A DNA stretch of 13,255 nucleotides from Thalassiosira profunda (taxonomy: Eukaryota; Bacillariophyta; Thalassiosirophyceae; Thalassiosirales; Thalassiosiraceae), in NCBI GenBank assembly GCA_036939355.1, contig JALLAP010002490.1, positions 1 through 13,255 on the forward strand, given 5' to 3'. The position numbers and the translations under genes are program-made. Below the pieces are notes generated by a model, which had not been told where the DNA came from, made no database searches, and saw only the letters and a list, made by a program, of their open reading frames with translations. Below, piece by piece: positions 1-8,475 of this stretch; the first letter of the stretch is position 1; every line of letters begins with the position of its first letter.

Positions 1-3000
1 AGCGCCTCGTGGTGGACAATTGGAAGTCATTGCTCGCCGCGGGCTTTGCGGGCGATCCGTCCGACGCCCGGGTATCCGTTACGGTCAAGAGACTGCTGGA
101 GGTGAGCCAGTGGTCGTCGGCGTTCGGCGTGGCCGTCGAGGACGACGGCACGGCCACCATTCGCAAGAAGCACCCCGACGCCCGGCTGGATCTGAGTGGG
201 ATTGCCAAGGGCTGGGCCGTCGACAAAATTGCCGAAACATTGCCGTCTCCCTGCTTCGTCGATTGGGGTGGGGATATCAAAGTCCGAGGGTTGCATCCGT
301 CGGGCAGGGCTTGGACTGTCGCGGTACCGGAACCGCCCACCATTGAGGATTTGCGGTCGAGGGTCATCCGGGCCAAGAGGAATGGACAGACAGGGCCGGT
401 CTTCACCCTGGCCGAAGAGCATCTCAAAGAGGAGAAAGGCGAGTACATTGCCGTCCTGGAACTGCGAGATGGGGAGGCCGTGGCCACATCGGGTGACTTC
501 GAGAAGGTATTGGAGAAGGACGGGAAGCTATATTCGCACGTCATCAATCCACAGCGTGGAAGACTGCTGGAATTGAACGCGACAACCCTCTCACAGTGCG
601 TAGTCGTTGCGGGGACCTGCATGGTGGCCGATGCCCTGGCCACCGCCGCGATGGGGAAGGAGGAGCTTTCAGTGGCCCGGGCGATGCTCGACCAATTCCG
701 CACTGGATACCGCGTCCCCGTTCGGGACTACCTCCTCTACGCGCGCGACGGACCCCGCATCGTCCGGCTTTCGATCCCCGGAGTGGAGGCGAAGGCGGAC
801 CGCGAGCGGCGGCTCAAAAGGCACGAGGCCGCCACCGTCGTCGTCGTGGGGAGCGGGCTGGCCGGAATGAGCGCCGCGATCGAGGCGGCGGACGCGCGCG
901 CCAAAGTGATCCTGCTGGAGAAGGAGCCCAAGACAGGCGGCAACAGCGCGAAAGCTACCTCTGGAATCAACGGGTGGGGCACCGATACGCAAGCGGAGGA
1001 AGGCGTGGCCGACGAGGAACGCCTGTTCGAACGCGACACCTTCCGATCGGGCTTGGCGGGAAGGACTGATCACAGCTTGGTGCGGACGCTGTCGAGCAAG
1101 AGCGCCGATGCGATCCACTGGCTGAAGCACCGCCATGGCGTGCCATTGACGGTGCTGTCGCAGCTGGGCGGCCATTCTGCGAAGAGGACCCACCGGGCGC
1201 CGGCTGTGAATGGGCGGCCGGTCCCGATCGGCTGGAAGATCACGTCGACACTGAAAGACGTGATCGAGGCTGAGTACAGTGGCAAGATCGAGATTCGGTG
1301 CGGCGAGGCAGTGACGAGGCTTGTTCACAACGTTGCCAAGGATGGAAGCAAAACTGTCACTGGTGTCGAGGTGAATGGGAGCCACGTCATCGAGGCTGAC
1401 GCGGTGGTCCTGGCCACGGGCGGATTCGGCTGCTGTCAGAGCAAGGATGGATTAATGGGCAGATTCAGGCCCGATGTGAGTGGTTCGTTTGTACGTGTTG
1501 CGAGCCTTTCAACTTCGTACACGCCAACTCATCTGTTGTCATTTGCAGTTACTTGGAACGCCGACAACCAACGGACCGTTTGCGCAAGGCGAGGGCGTGC
1601 TTCTGGGCGAGGAACTCGGTGCGGAACTCGTGGATATGGACAAAGTCCAACTGCACCCAACGGGCTTTATCGACCCCGCCAACCCCTCAAACCCTACAAA
1701 GTTTCTGGCGCCGGAAGCAATCCGCGGCAGCGGTGGCATTCTTGTAAACTCACACGGCGAACGGTTCATCAACGAGTTGGACTTGCGTTCTGTGGTGGCT
1801 GCTGGAATACAGGAGAGCTGCTCGCATTACAAGGCGGATGGGTACGAAGGGCCGCCCTTTGCGTGGTGCATCCTGAGCCCCGAAGCGCAGGAGCTGTTTG
1901 GCAAGCCGACACTCTCCTTCTACAAGGATCGGCTCGGGCTGTTCGATGAGTGCCAGGACGCGGCTGCAGTCGCAGATCTTATTGGATGCCCTTTGGATGT
2001 CCTCGACAACACCCTTCAGGAGTATGAAGAGGCTGCCGAGCTGGGCACTTGCAAGAGGACCCACAAAGACGTGTTCCCGTCGCCCCTTGGCCCCGACTCA
2101 ACGAACCTTCTCGTGGCACGCATCACACCGAGCATTCACTATACAATGGGCGGATTGAACGTTTCTCCGGCGGGAGAGGTGCAAGAGCGCGTTGACAGCA
2201 TCGTCGGACATCACCGCCACATTCGCGGGCTATATGCCGCGGGCGAGGTAACTGGCGGAGTTCACGGTTCTAACCGCCTTGGCGGCAACAGTTTGCTCGA
2301 GTGCGTTGTCTTTGGTCGCATCGCTGGCGAGAGGGCAGCCACGTCCAAGCATTCCGAGAAGGCGATGTTCCCGGAGGCAAAGTCTGACGACAACCGCGGC
2401 GAGAAGAATTGGGTTCCGGTCGTACTCCGGGAGGTCCGCAACACGGACAAGAAGTTCGGCATGAATACACGAGAGATTCGTTTCAATCTGCATGGCTCGT
2501 CACAACATTCGGTGAGTGAGCCGTGGCGATTGCTCAATTTCTCATTTGCTCATTTCAGCAGAGACCTGAACTGACGAAAGCATTCTCTTATCAACCGATG
2601 CGAAGGGCCTGGAGGTCGGGCAGTTCATTGCCTTGCGTGGGACGTTCGACGGCGAGACGTTGATGGGATACTTCTCCCCCATCACCAGGCCGTCGGACGA
2701 AGGCGTCATTGGCATTTTGGCGAGATCGGACGAAAAGGGCGGTCCAATTACGCGTCTGCTCGAGTTGTCGCGTCCGGGCAGTACCTTTTACATGTGTGCG
2801 ATGGGAGGCCTGAGGCTGCGGTTCGAGCGGGAGCGAATTTCGTTCAAGAACAACGAGATAAAGCGCATTGGCCTCCTCGCCGGCGGAACGGGCATTGCTC
2901 CAATGATCCAAATCATCCGTGCCTACGGCCACTACGCACGGTCTTTTGACAGAAAGCTTCCACCCTTTCAAATCAGTCTCATCTATGCGGCCGAGGAGAT

Positions 3001-3298
3001 GCACGATTTGGCGTACATGCAGATACTCGACTCAGTTCAAAGTGCCATTCCGGGGCAGTTTCGATACCACGTGAAGCTCAACCAACCGCCTCTTGGTTGG
3101 ACGGAGGGCGTGGGCTTTGTGGAGCGTCAGGATATCAAGAAGCACCTAATTTATCCTCCGGAGGAAGGAGATTTAGTGGTGATGTGTGGGCCGCCGGTAT
3201 TCGAAGCCGCGATGCGGAAGAATTTACTCCGCCTCGACTTTGGCAATGAACAGTATTACTCGTACGCCGAAGGCGATCGTGTTGCCGCGCACCTCTGA
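1..3298 (+). CDS. NADH-dependent fumarate reductase, ApbE-FRD-cytochrome b5 reductase fusion (5' partial, 3 exons)
   Basis: Exons <1-1475, 1549-2511 and 2606-3298 give about 1042 visible residues; the first full codon is at base 3 and the start lies left of the window. Domain 1 (about bases 3-760) is an ApbE-type FMN transferase, with DLSGIAKGWAVD, VDWGGDIKV, HVINPQRG and the metal-binding ADALAT. Domain 2 (about 820-2330) is a fumarate reductase flavoprotein. It has the FAD motif GSGLAG, LHPT, AIRGSGGILVN followed by an arginine in DLRS, HYTMGGL and HGSNRLGGN, so the catalytic His/Arg set known from Shewanella Fcc3 appears complete. Domain 3 (about 2420-3298) is a cytochrome b5 reductase-like module with GYFSP, AGGTGIAPM and CGPP for flavin and NAD(P)H. 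This order is that of trypanosomatid soluble NADH-fumarate reductase (about 1140 residues), so roughly 100-150 residues are missing, including any N-terminal flavinylation site or presequence. Likely role: NADH reoxidation by reducing fumarate (or another enoate such as acrylate) to succinate. The protein ends in AHL. Confidence 0.9.
1476..1548 (+). other. intron 1 of the fumarate reductase gene
   Basis: A 73-bp, phase-0 intron with donor GTGAGT and acceptor TTTGCAG. Removing it joins FRPD to LLGTPTTNGPFAQGEG, the continuous fumarate reductase core; without removal the first frame loses all homology after 1475. Confidence 0.9.
2512..2605 (+). other. intron 2 of the fumarate reductase gene (unusual acceptor)
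   Basis: A 94-bp, phase-0 intron with donor GTGAGT. The acceptor that restores the frame is the weak-looking GATGCGAAG ending at 2605. It joins FNLHGSSQHS to GLEVGQFIALRG, matching the trypanosomatid family with no gap. A better-looking acceptor (CATTTCAG, ending 2558) lies 47 bp upstream but puts the next exon in a frame that stops at 2661-2663. The donor is secure; the acceptor is chosen on frame and homology. Confidence 0.75.
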
Positions 3299-3425
3299 AT
3301 TAACACCTGACAGTCCCTCGGCCTGGCGATAGTACCTAGACTGAATGTGCCTTCTACATAAGAATACAGCCCTAGCGGGACAGTTGCAATGGCGAGACGT
3401 ACTTCCGATTTCGTAACGCCCAAAT

Positions 3426-5159
3426 CTAGCCTCTCTTCTTCTTTTTGCCACTCTTCTTGGAACCCTTGCCAGCAAACATCGAGGTCGCCAAGGAGATCAG
3501 CAAAGAAAGAATGGCAGACATCAGAGGCAGGAGAAGCGATCTCCAGAATTCCAGCAAACTGCTGGACAGAGACGATGGCGACTCCTTCTTCGACAGAGAC
3601 TGCGTCGATTCAGCAGTTTGGTCCGCGGCAGGAGTCTCCCGAACTTTCTTCTTCTTTCTCTTTCCCTTCTTAGCTTTCGTTCGTTGGGTAGCAACTTGAG
3701 CATCATCAGCTTTGCCTCCACTCTTTGCCGATGCCGATTGTGCCTTCTTCGGCGTCAAAACATTGGCAGCAGCAGGGTGTTGCTTCGCTTTTGTTGTTGC
3801 ATCGGATGTCGCATCCAACGAACGTTCCATCTCCTCCTCGTCCTCCGACTCTTCCTCGTCGCTCGAACTGTCCATCATCATGGCCGTGAATACCGCGCCT
3901 CCTTTCGCCTTTGACTTCTTCTTCCCAGCCGCGCCCCACGCAGTTTTGGGCTTCTCGCCGGGTAGAATCCATTTGGCACTGCCCGCGCCCTTGCCACCGC
4001 TGGATGCCTTCCCCACCGCGCGGGTCCCTCCCTTCCCGCCTCGTTTCGAGCCGGAATGCTTGGCCTCGAACCGATCGCGGCTCTTCTGCACGCGGGCACG
4101 AAAGGCATCTTCTTCCTCGAACCAGCCGCAACTCGCATCCTCAAGCTGTGAGATTTTGCTCTCGATCTCTTCCTTTGCCGCCAGCGATCGCGTCTCGCCC
4201 AACGTCAGCAGCGATCCCCTCGCCTGCGCCTCCAATTCCCGGAGGGGCCGCAGCTTCTTCCGCAGGGTGGCAATTTGCGCCTCGTGCCGCAAGGGGGGCG
4301 GGTACGACGCCGCCCCGGCCGCCAGAGCCTCGTCGCTCAATTGTTGCAACTGCTGCTTCCGCGCCATCGCTTTCTTCAGCTGTTTGGCCACCGCGGCGGA
4401 ATTTTCCTCCTTCATGAGCGTTTGTATTCTGGTCTCATTCATCTCGACCAACAGTCGCTTCTCCTCCAAAGTCAGCCTCCCGTCCTCGACGTGCTTCGCC
4501 GCTTCCCCCTGCGCATAGGCGTGCTTTTCCTGCAGGTCGCTCGCCTCGTCGTAGAACGACTGCTCCCCTGCATCCAGGGGATGGCCCTGCATCATCTTTT
4601 GTTCGATGGCCTGCTCCACCTGCAGCAGTCCCTCGAGGCACTTCATGCACTCCCGTTTTTCGACGTAGGTGGGACAATATGTTGCAAGAAGGTTCCGGAA
4701 CGTAGATGCGCTGCACACGGCCACTTTCCACCCCGGCGAATTGGTCGGAATGAGCGGCTCGTCCACATTATCCTCTCCCCCGGACGAGTTCGACCCCTCG
4801 TTTCGGACTGACTCCACAAGCTTGGGAAACACCACCACCGTCTTGACGTTCTTCCCGGTGTCATGCTGCGCCTTCCAGCACCCCGCCGACTCTAACACGC
4901 AGCTCGCTCCGCGATCTTCGGCGTAGCCCAGCTGGTTCAGCGTTGAGGTTAGCGCCTGCATGGCTTTTTGGTCATACTTTTGTCGGGACAATTTGCCCCC
5001 GCCCACAACGAACGTCAGGCGGATCATCTCGTCGAGCTCGAAGGGCGCCGCGAAGGCATCCTGGGCCAGGGCGCGGACGAAGGCGGCGTCGTGCCCGGCC
5101 AGGTCGAAGGTGGCGCTCTCCGTGGCCGCGCGGACCGAGGAGGCGAGGCCGCTGACCAT
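3426..5159 (-). CDS. unrecognised 577-aa protein: N-terminal domain, coiled coil, charged linker, C-terminal membrane anchor
   Basis: I do not recognise the family. The ATG at 5159-5157 has A at -3. Residues about 36-165 form a compact domain with [28 protein letters not shown] and QHDTGKN, spaced like a conserved fold. Residues about 165-365 are Glu/Lys/Gln-rich and strongly predicted coiled coil by eye. Residues 366-430 are Lys/Gly/Ser-rich, 430-447 are an acidic run ([16 protein letters not shown]), and 490-507 contain the basic cluster [13 protein letters not shown], resembling a nuclear localisation signal. A hydrophobic segment at about 541-562 ([21 protein letters not shown]) is the only membrane span and is followed by a 13-residue basic tail ending KKKKRG. 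This is the layout of a tail-anchored protein. It is convergent with the fumarate reductase gene (127 bp between stops) and divergent from the next gene. No function is assigned. Confidence 0.85.
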   Translation of the reverse strand: MVSGLASSVRAATESATFDLAGHDAAFVRALAQDAFAAPFELDEMIRLTFVVGGGKLSRQKYDQKAMQALTSTLNQLGYAEDRGASCVLESAGCWKAQHDTGKNVKTVVVFPKLVESVRNEGSNSSGGEDNVDEPLIPTNSPGWKVAVCSASTFRNLLATYCPTYVEKRECMKCLEGLLQVEQAIEQKMMQGHPLDAGEQSFYDEASDLQEKHAYAQGEAAKHVEDGRLTLEEKRLLVEMNETRIQTLMKEENSAAVAKQLKKAMARKQQLQQLSDEALAAGAASYPPPLRHEAQIATLRKKLRPLRELEAQARGSLLTLGETRSLAAKEEIESKISQLEDASCGWFEEEDAFRARVQKSRDRFEAKHSGSKRGGKGGTRAVGKASSGGKGAGSAKWILPGEKPKTAWGAAGKKKSKAKGGAVFTAMMMDSSSDEEESEDEEEMERSLDATSDATTKAKQHPAAANVLTPKKAQSASAKSGGKADDAQVATQRTKAKKGKRKKKKVRETPAADQTAESTQSLSKKESPSSLSSSLLEFWRSLLLPLMSAILSLLISLATSMFAGKGSKKSGKKKKRG

Positions 5160-5614
5160 CGTGTTTGGGCGGACGGGGGATACAGCGCGGACTCTGCGTG
5201 CGATACCTATGCGTCGCCCCGGTCGCTCTGTAAGACCGGCCGCTCGCCTGGGCCGGGCCGGGGATGGGCGTGCGTGGTGCGGAGGGGGGGGGAGATGGCG
5301 GCGGCGGAAAAATAAATGAGCACAAGAGTGAAGATGTGATCACTTTTCGTAGGTTACTTGTTAGATACAATGAATCCATACTATTTCATAATTTTAAATG
5401 CTCAAAAACTTTTGAACCTCTTTTTGCGCTTCCTTTTTCTAGCCGATTTATCAGGAACAAAAGGCTTTTCAAAAGAATGTTGCGTGAATTTTTTACAAAG
5501 CAAACACAAGTACTGATTCCCTCGTGAGATATCTTGATCGCTTCCCTTGCAAGTTCACGAAAATTCTGCCCTTTCCCAACGCTCACAAATCACAAACCAA
5601 CAAAATCAACGCAG
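5160..5614. promoter_or_regulatory. divergent intergenic region with a sharp GC-to-AT switch
   Basis: It separates two divergently transcribed genes and presumably holds both promoters. Bases 5160 to about 5310 are very GC-rich and include a G-quadruplex motif and a G9 run. From about 5311 to 5614 the sequence becomes AT-rich with T and A runs. No TATA box can be placed with confidence, and no convincing gene is seen. Confidence 0.6.
5250..5268 (+). other. putative G-quadruplex motif
   Basis: Four G-tracts (GGG, GGG, GGGG, GGG) are separated by loops of two bases (CC, CC, AT), an exact fit to the canonical G3+N1-7 pattern with very short loops. It lies about 90 bp upstream of the ATG of the minus-strand gene, with the G-rich strand as that gene's template strand. 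A run of nine G follows at 5284-5292. Confidence 0.7.
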
Positions 5615-6618
5615 ATGAACCCGTCAAAATCCGCCGAAACAACTTTCACCATTGCAAATCTTGCAACCTCGCCGCTCGACCTCGCCATCATGCCGCCCAC
5701 CAAGAAAGCCAAGGCCAACGACGGCTCCGCCCTCACCTCCACGACCATCGACGACCTCACGGCCCTCACGACGGCCCAGCTCTACTCCCTCTCCTCCCGC
5801 CGCCACCGCGATGAGAGCCGCGAATCGGTCCGCCGCGCCCAGGAGGAGCGCGACCGGGCCTACGTCTCGCTCGAGCAGGCCCAGCGCTGGCTCGAGCGGG
5901 CGAACGAGCACCTCGAGCGGACGGAGGAGGGGGCGCGGGAGTCTCACCGGGAGTACATGGACGCCAAGAACTTGCTCGTGCGCGTGCGGCAGGCGGTGAG
6001 TGTCTGATGGAGGCGAAGGTGCATGTGAAGCGTTGAGTGGTAGATGGCATTGGCATTGGCACATCTCGTGAGCTAAACACCTCCCTCTCTTGTCCACAGA
6101 GTTCTGCCGCCGTGGGGATGATGGGCGGCCGCACCGCGCCCGACGACAGCGACGACGACGGAGACATCATGGGCAAGATGGCCGGCCGCGCCTCCACCGG
6201 CTCGTCCAAGAATCGCAAGGTGCCCTACGTCCAGGACATCCTCATCGAGCTCGCCAAGGCCGGCGCCCTCAGCGGCGGGACGAAGCTCGCCGCCGTCGAC
6301 ACCGAGCTGGTGGCGCGGAAGGACCGCAGCATGTTCGTCAACTCCATGAAGCTCGTGGAAGAGCTGTGGACGGAGGAGGAGGAGCTCTTCCTGCGGTCGA
6401 CCCCCGAGGAGATCAACGAGAGCCTGGAGGAGCTGAAGGTCATCGCCGAGACCATCGCGGTCCGGTGCCTCACGAAGCTGAACGAGTGGGAGGGACGGGC
6501 GGATCCCACCCCGACGGGGCACCAGAAGCCCAGCTTCGTGAGCATCGGGACCCGGGCGAGGCGGGTGTTCGCGTCGAGGAAGAAGGGCGATGCCGTGGAG
6601 GCCGAGGAAGAAGTCTAG
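5615..6618 (+). CDS. unrecognised coiled-coil protein, two exons
   Basis: Exons 5615-5995 and 6100-6618 give 299 residues. The first in-frame ATG (5615) has C at -3; the next, at 5690 ([13 protein letters not shown] at -3), is an equally good or better start and gives 274 residues. After a short Lys- and Thr-rich leader, exon 1 encodes a highly charged helix (about 5790-5995, rich in Arg, Glu and Gln) typical of a coiled coil. Exon 2 begins [10 protein letters not shown], passes an acidic patch (DDSDDDGD), and continues as amphipathic helices ([53 protein letters not shown]), ending in a charged tail. No membrane span or signal peptide is visible, so it is probably soluble, nuclear or cytosolic. 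The family is not recognised. Third-position GC is very high, which opens long spurious reading frames on the other strand. Confidence 0.8.
5996..6099 (+). other. intron of the coiled-coil protein gene
   Basis: A 104-bp, phase-0 GT-AG intron: donor GTGAGT, pyrimidine-rich acceptor ending GTCCACAG. Removal joins VRVRQA to [10 protein letters not shown] and carries the frame to the stop at 6616-6618. Without removal, exon 1 stops at 6005-6007. Confidence 0.85.
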
Positions 6619-7097
6619 AGAAAAAATGACTGGAGATATCTTTTGGGTTTGACGGTTGAAGATTGTGTGGGAGTTGGGTTGGTAGCTGTGGGTGCATGAA
6701 AGAAAGTTGGAAGAATCCAAAGATTGCTCATTAGATGCGGAATCTTTGGATAGAAGAAGAAGAAGAAGGTGCATATGAGAATTGTTCACTGATGGCTCGT
6801 CTTAAATGAAGTGAACGCATTGTTTGACGAAATCATAATGAGCATCATCGTTTGCAAGTTCTTTGCGTTGCCGGCCTGTCTACAGGAGGAGCAGTACGTA
6901 CACAAGAGAGTAGCGCCACCTCCCCGCCTCACTGCCTCTGCTCACCCCAGCTAGCCACTCTTACAATACTAACTTCGCTCCCACTATCCCCTGCACCATC
7001 CTGGCCGCGTCGCTGCTGCTGGACGTGGCGCCGCGCAAGTCTTTGAGCGCTGGCGCTCGCGGAGGTTCTTTTGCGGGACGCACAAGACGGCGGGACG
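6619..7097. promoter_or_regulatory. intergenic region between tandem genes
   Basis: A 479-bp gap holding the 3' region of the coiled-coil gene and the upstream region of the F-box-like gene. It contains a perfect 11-bp hairpin (6715-6751), a GAA repeat run (about 6752-6769), a GTACGTAC palindrome (6894-6901), then a C/T-rich stretch leading to the ATG at 7098. I see no convincing ORF starting with ATG and no RNA gene. Confidence 0.6.
6715..6751 (+). repeat. perfect 11-bp inverted repeat (3' hairpin)
   Basis: ATCCAAAGATT at 6715-6725 is the exact reverse complement of AATCTTTGGAT at 6741-6751, with a 15-base loop. It starts 97 bases after the stop codon of the upstream gene and so may lie in its 3' UTR. 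It is followed by a GAA-rich run. Confidence 0.7.
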
Positions 7098-8048
7098 ATG
7101 GCGGACAGCGGCGGCGACGGTATCTCCCCCTCGCCGGGCAGCAGGCCCCGCCCCCTGAAGCGGCGGCGAATCTGCCTCGAGGGCGAATCCGCCGCCACAA
7201 AGATTCCGCACCTCCCGGCGGAATTGTGGGCCCTCGCCTTGGATTTTCTTCCTTACGACTCCCTCCTGCAGACGGCTGCTGTCTCGCGGTCCATGATGCG
7301 TGATGTTTTGCCCCGTGTCTCGGTGCTCCACATCGAAAGGGGCGCGCAGCTACACGCGGCCGTCGCAAGGAGGCGCTACCGTGACGTTCGGGACATCTAC
7401 ATTTACTCCCTGCTAGAATTCACACGCAATGTAATCGGGGACGATGAATTTTCCGTGGACGAGGATACTGCAACCCGCGCCGTGCCATTCCTCTGTGGAG
7501 GCAACTTCGTTCGATTGGAGCGGGTGTTCCTCGGAGGGAGGTTGCCCAGTGGCGGTGTGGCAGGAGTGGTTCCTCCCCTTGCGTCGAACGATGAGGACTG
7601 CGAGAAGATGAACACGCTGATCAACTCAGTTTCGGCGGCGTATCGGACTGGATCTCTGGCCACAAACGTGTGGGTATCTGGACTGTGTTGCCCTCGATCC
7701 GACCCGTATAGCAACTTGCATCGGGAATCATCGTGTCTTGTGTGCAACGCTGCCTGCAGGAGCTTTCCTCTAGAGTCAGTGATCGACTTTGAATGTGAAG
7801 GGTCATCCGCGCAGAAGTATCTGAAGGGGTCTTCTCCGCCTCCAGACCATGTTACTGAGCAGATATATGCTCTGGATGTGTGCCTGAAGAGGGAGAGGAT
7901 TGAGGAAATAGTGAAAGAGCGTGGTGGCCGAGATTTGCTTCATTCGGAAGAAAGACTTTACCAGTTGCTCGGCAGAGGCACCCGCCATGTCGTTGTTCCT
8001 GACGAGGGCAAAGAGCTGTTTGTGGTCAGTTTGCGAAGGATGAGATAG
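7098..8048 (+). CDS. F-box-like protein, reading frame broken near its C-terminus
   Basis: The ATG at 7098 (A at -3) opens 316 residues. Residues 36-80 (IPHLPAELWALALDFLP, SLLQTAAVSRSMMRDVLPRVSVLHI) follow the F-box pattern LPxELxxxxLxFL...LxxxAxVSRxxR. This suggests an adaptor that could dock on SKP1 in an SCF ubiquitin ligase. KRRRI at 21-25 is NLS-like. A middle region holds a Cys cluster (GLCCP, SSCLVCNAAC, about 196-220), then a Glu/Arg-rich part with LLHSEERLYQLLG. The last residues after FVV (SLRRMR, then stop) look like out-of-frame read-through: the frame 1 base back continues with protein-like sequence to 8314. The F-box call rests on pattern only. The protein belongs to the type of lineage-expanded families seen in Thalassiosira genomes. 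It could be a pseudogene or a sequencing error. Confidence 0.7.
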   Translation: MADSGGDGISPSPGSRPRPLKRRRICLEGESAATKIPHLPAELWALALDFLPYDSLLQTAAVSRSMMRDVLPRVSVLHIERGAQLHAAVARRRYRDVRDIYIYSLLEFTRNVIGDDEFSVDEDTATRAVPFLCGGNFVRLERVFLGGRLPSGGVAGVVPPLASNDEDCEKMNTLINSVSAAYRTGSLATNVWVSGLCCPRSDPYSNLHRESSCLVCNAACRSFPLESVIDFECEGSSAQKYLKGSSPPPDHVTEQIYALDVCLKRERIEEIVKERGGRDLLHSEERLYQLLGRGTRHVVVPDEGKELFVVSLRRMR

Positions 8049-8314
8049 GCGAAATGAAACTCCTTCTCCAAAAAGGCTCAATTGAGGCCAAGCGTCTGCC
8101 GCCAGATGCTGTCACCGATGCTATAAAGAGATCCTTCGCTGCGGATGAGCGCGATCCACTTCCGCCCAGGGAGCAGTGCTATCTTTCGGGGAATTCATTC
8201 ATTGAGTTGTTGGAGATGGGCTTCCCTATCGACGAGGCAGAATTTTTGCGCGATGACGAATGGAATGGGAGGAAGCGCAGACATATGTATCACTACCATT
8301 GGAGGTTCCTATGA
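8030..8314 (+). pseudogene. out-of-frame C-terminal continuation of the F-box-like gene
   Basis: In the frame shifted relative to the upstream ORF, FAKDEIGEMKLLLQKGSIEA runs on through VTDAIKRSFAAD, REQCYLSGNSFIELL and MGFPIDEAEFL to a stop at 8312-8314. It has no start of its own that makes sense except Met at 8054, which lies inside a helix-like stretch. One missing base around 8027-8029 would make the two parts continuous. No GT-AG pair of realistic length corrects the frame, because the available intervals are under 30 bp. Confidence 0.6.
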
Positions 8315-8475
8315 CGGAGAGAGATTGTATGCGCGCACAAGATATGAACGAGACCTGCAAATGCTTGTTCGTTAGTTGCAAAAGTAGGTGATAGGTATTA
8401 ACAAACCTCAACTTATCTAGATGCCATCTCTCTATGCTTGCACGTGCCACGCATAGTCGAGAGCAAAAGCCTCAA

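Noticed and set aside
669..1385. Minus-strand frame of 238 codons inside the fumarate reductase gene
   Set aside because: Antisense to the well-supported ApbE-FRD coding exon.
3712..4518. Plus-strand open frame of 268 codons over the membrane-anchored protein gene
   Set aside because: Antisense shadow; Ser/Ala/Pro/Phe-rich, created by the Lys/Glu-rich coding strand opposite.
4759..4810. tRNA-like T-arm (GAGTTCGACCCCTCG)
   Set aside because: It sits inside a coding region; no matching acceptor stem, A box or anticodon arm was found.
5264..5527. Plus-strand ATG frame of 87 codons in the divergent gap
   Set aside because: It starts inside the G-rich tract, has a Gly-rich head and an AT-biased tail, and spans the composition boundary. 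No motif; it could be an upstream ORF but cannot be supported.
6073..6789. Minus-strand frame of 238 codons over exon 2 of the coiled-coil gene
   Set aside because: Leu/Gly/Val/His-rich antisense shadow of GC-biased codons, no motif; the plus strand has a valid intron and continuous frame.
8022..8048. Mini-intron to explain the frame change in the F-box-like gene
   Set aside because: Available GT...AG intervals are under 30 bp, and those that fix the frame are even shorter (e.g. 14 bp); a base loss is simpler.
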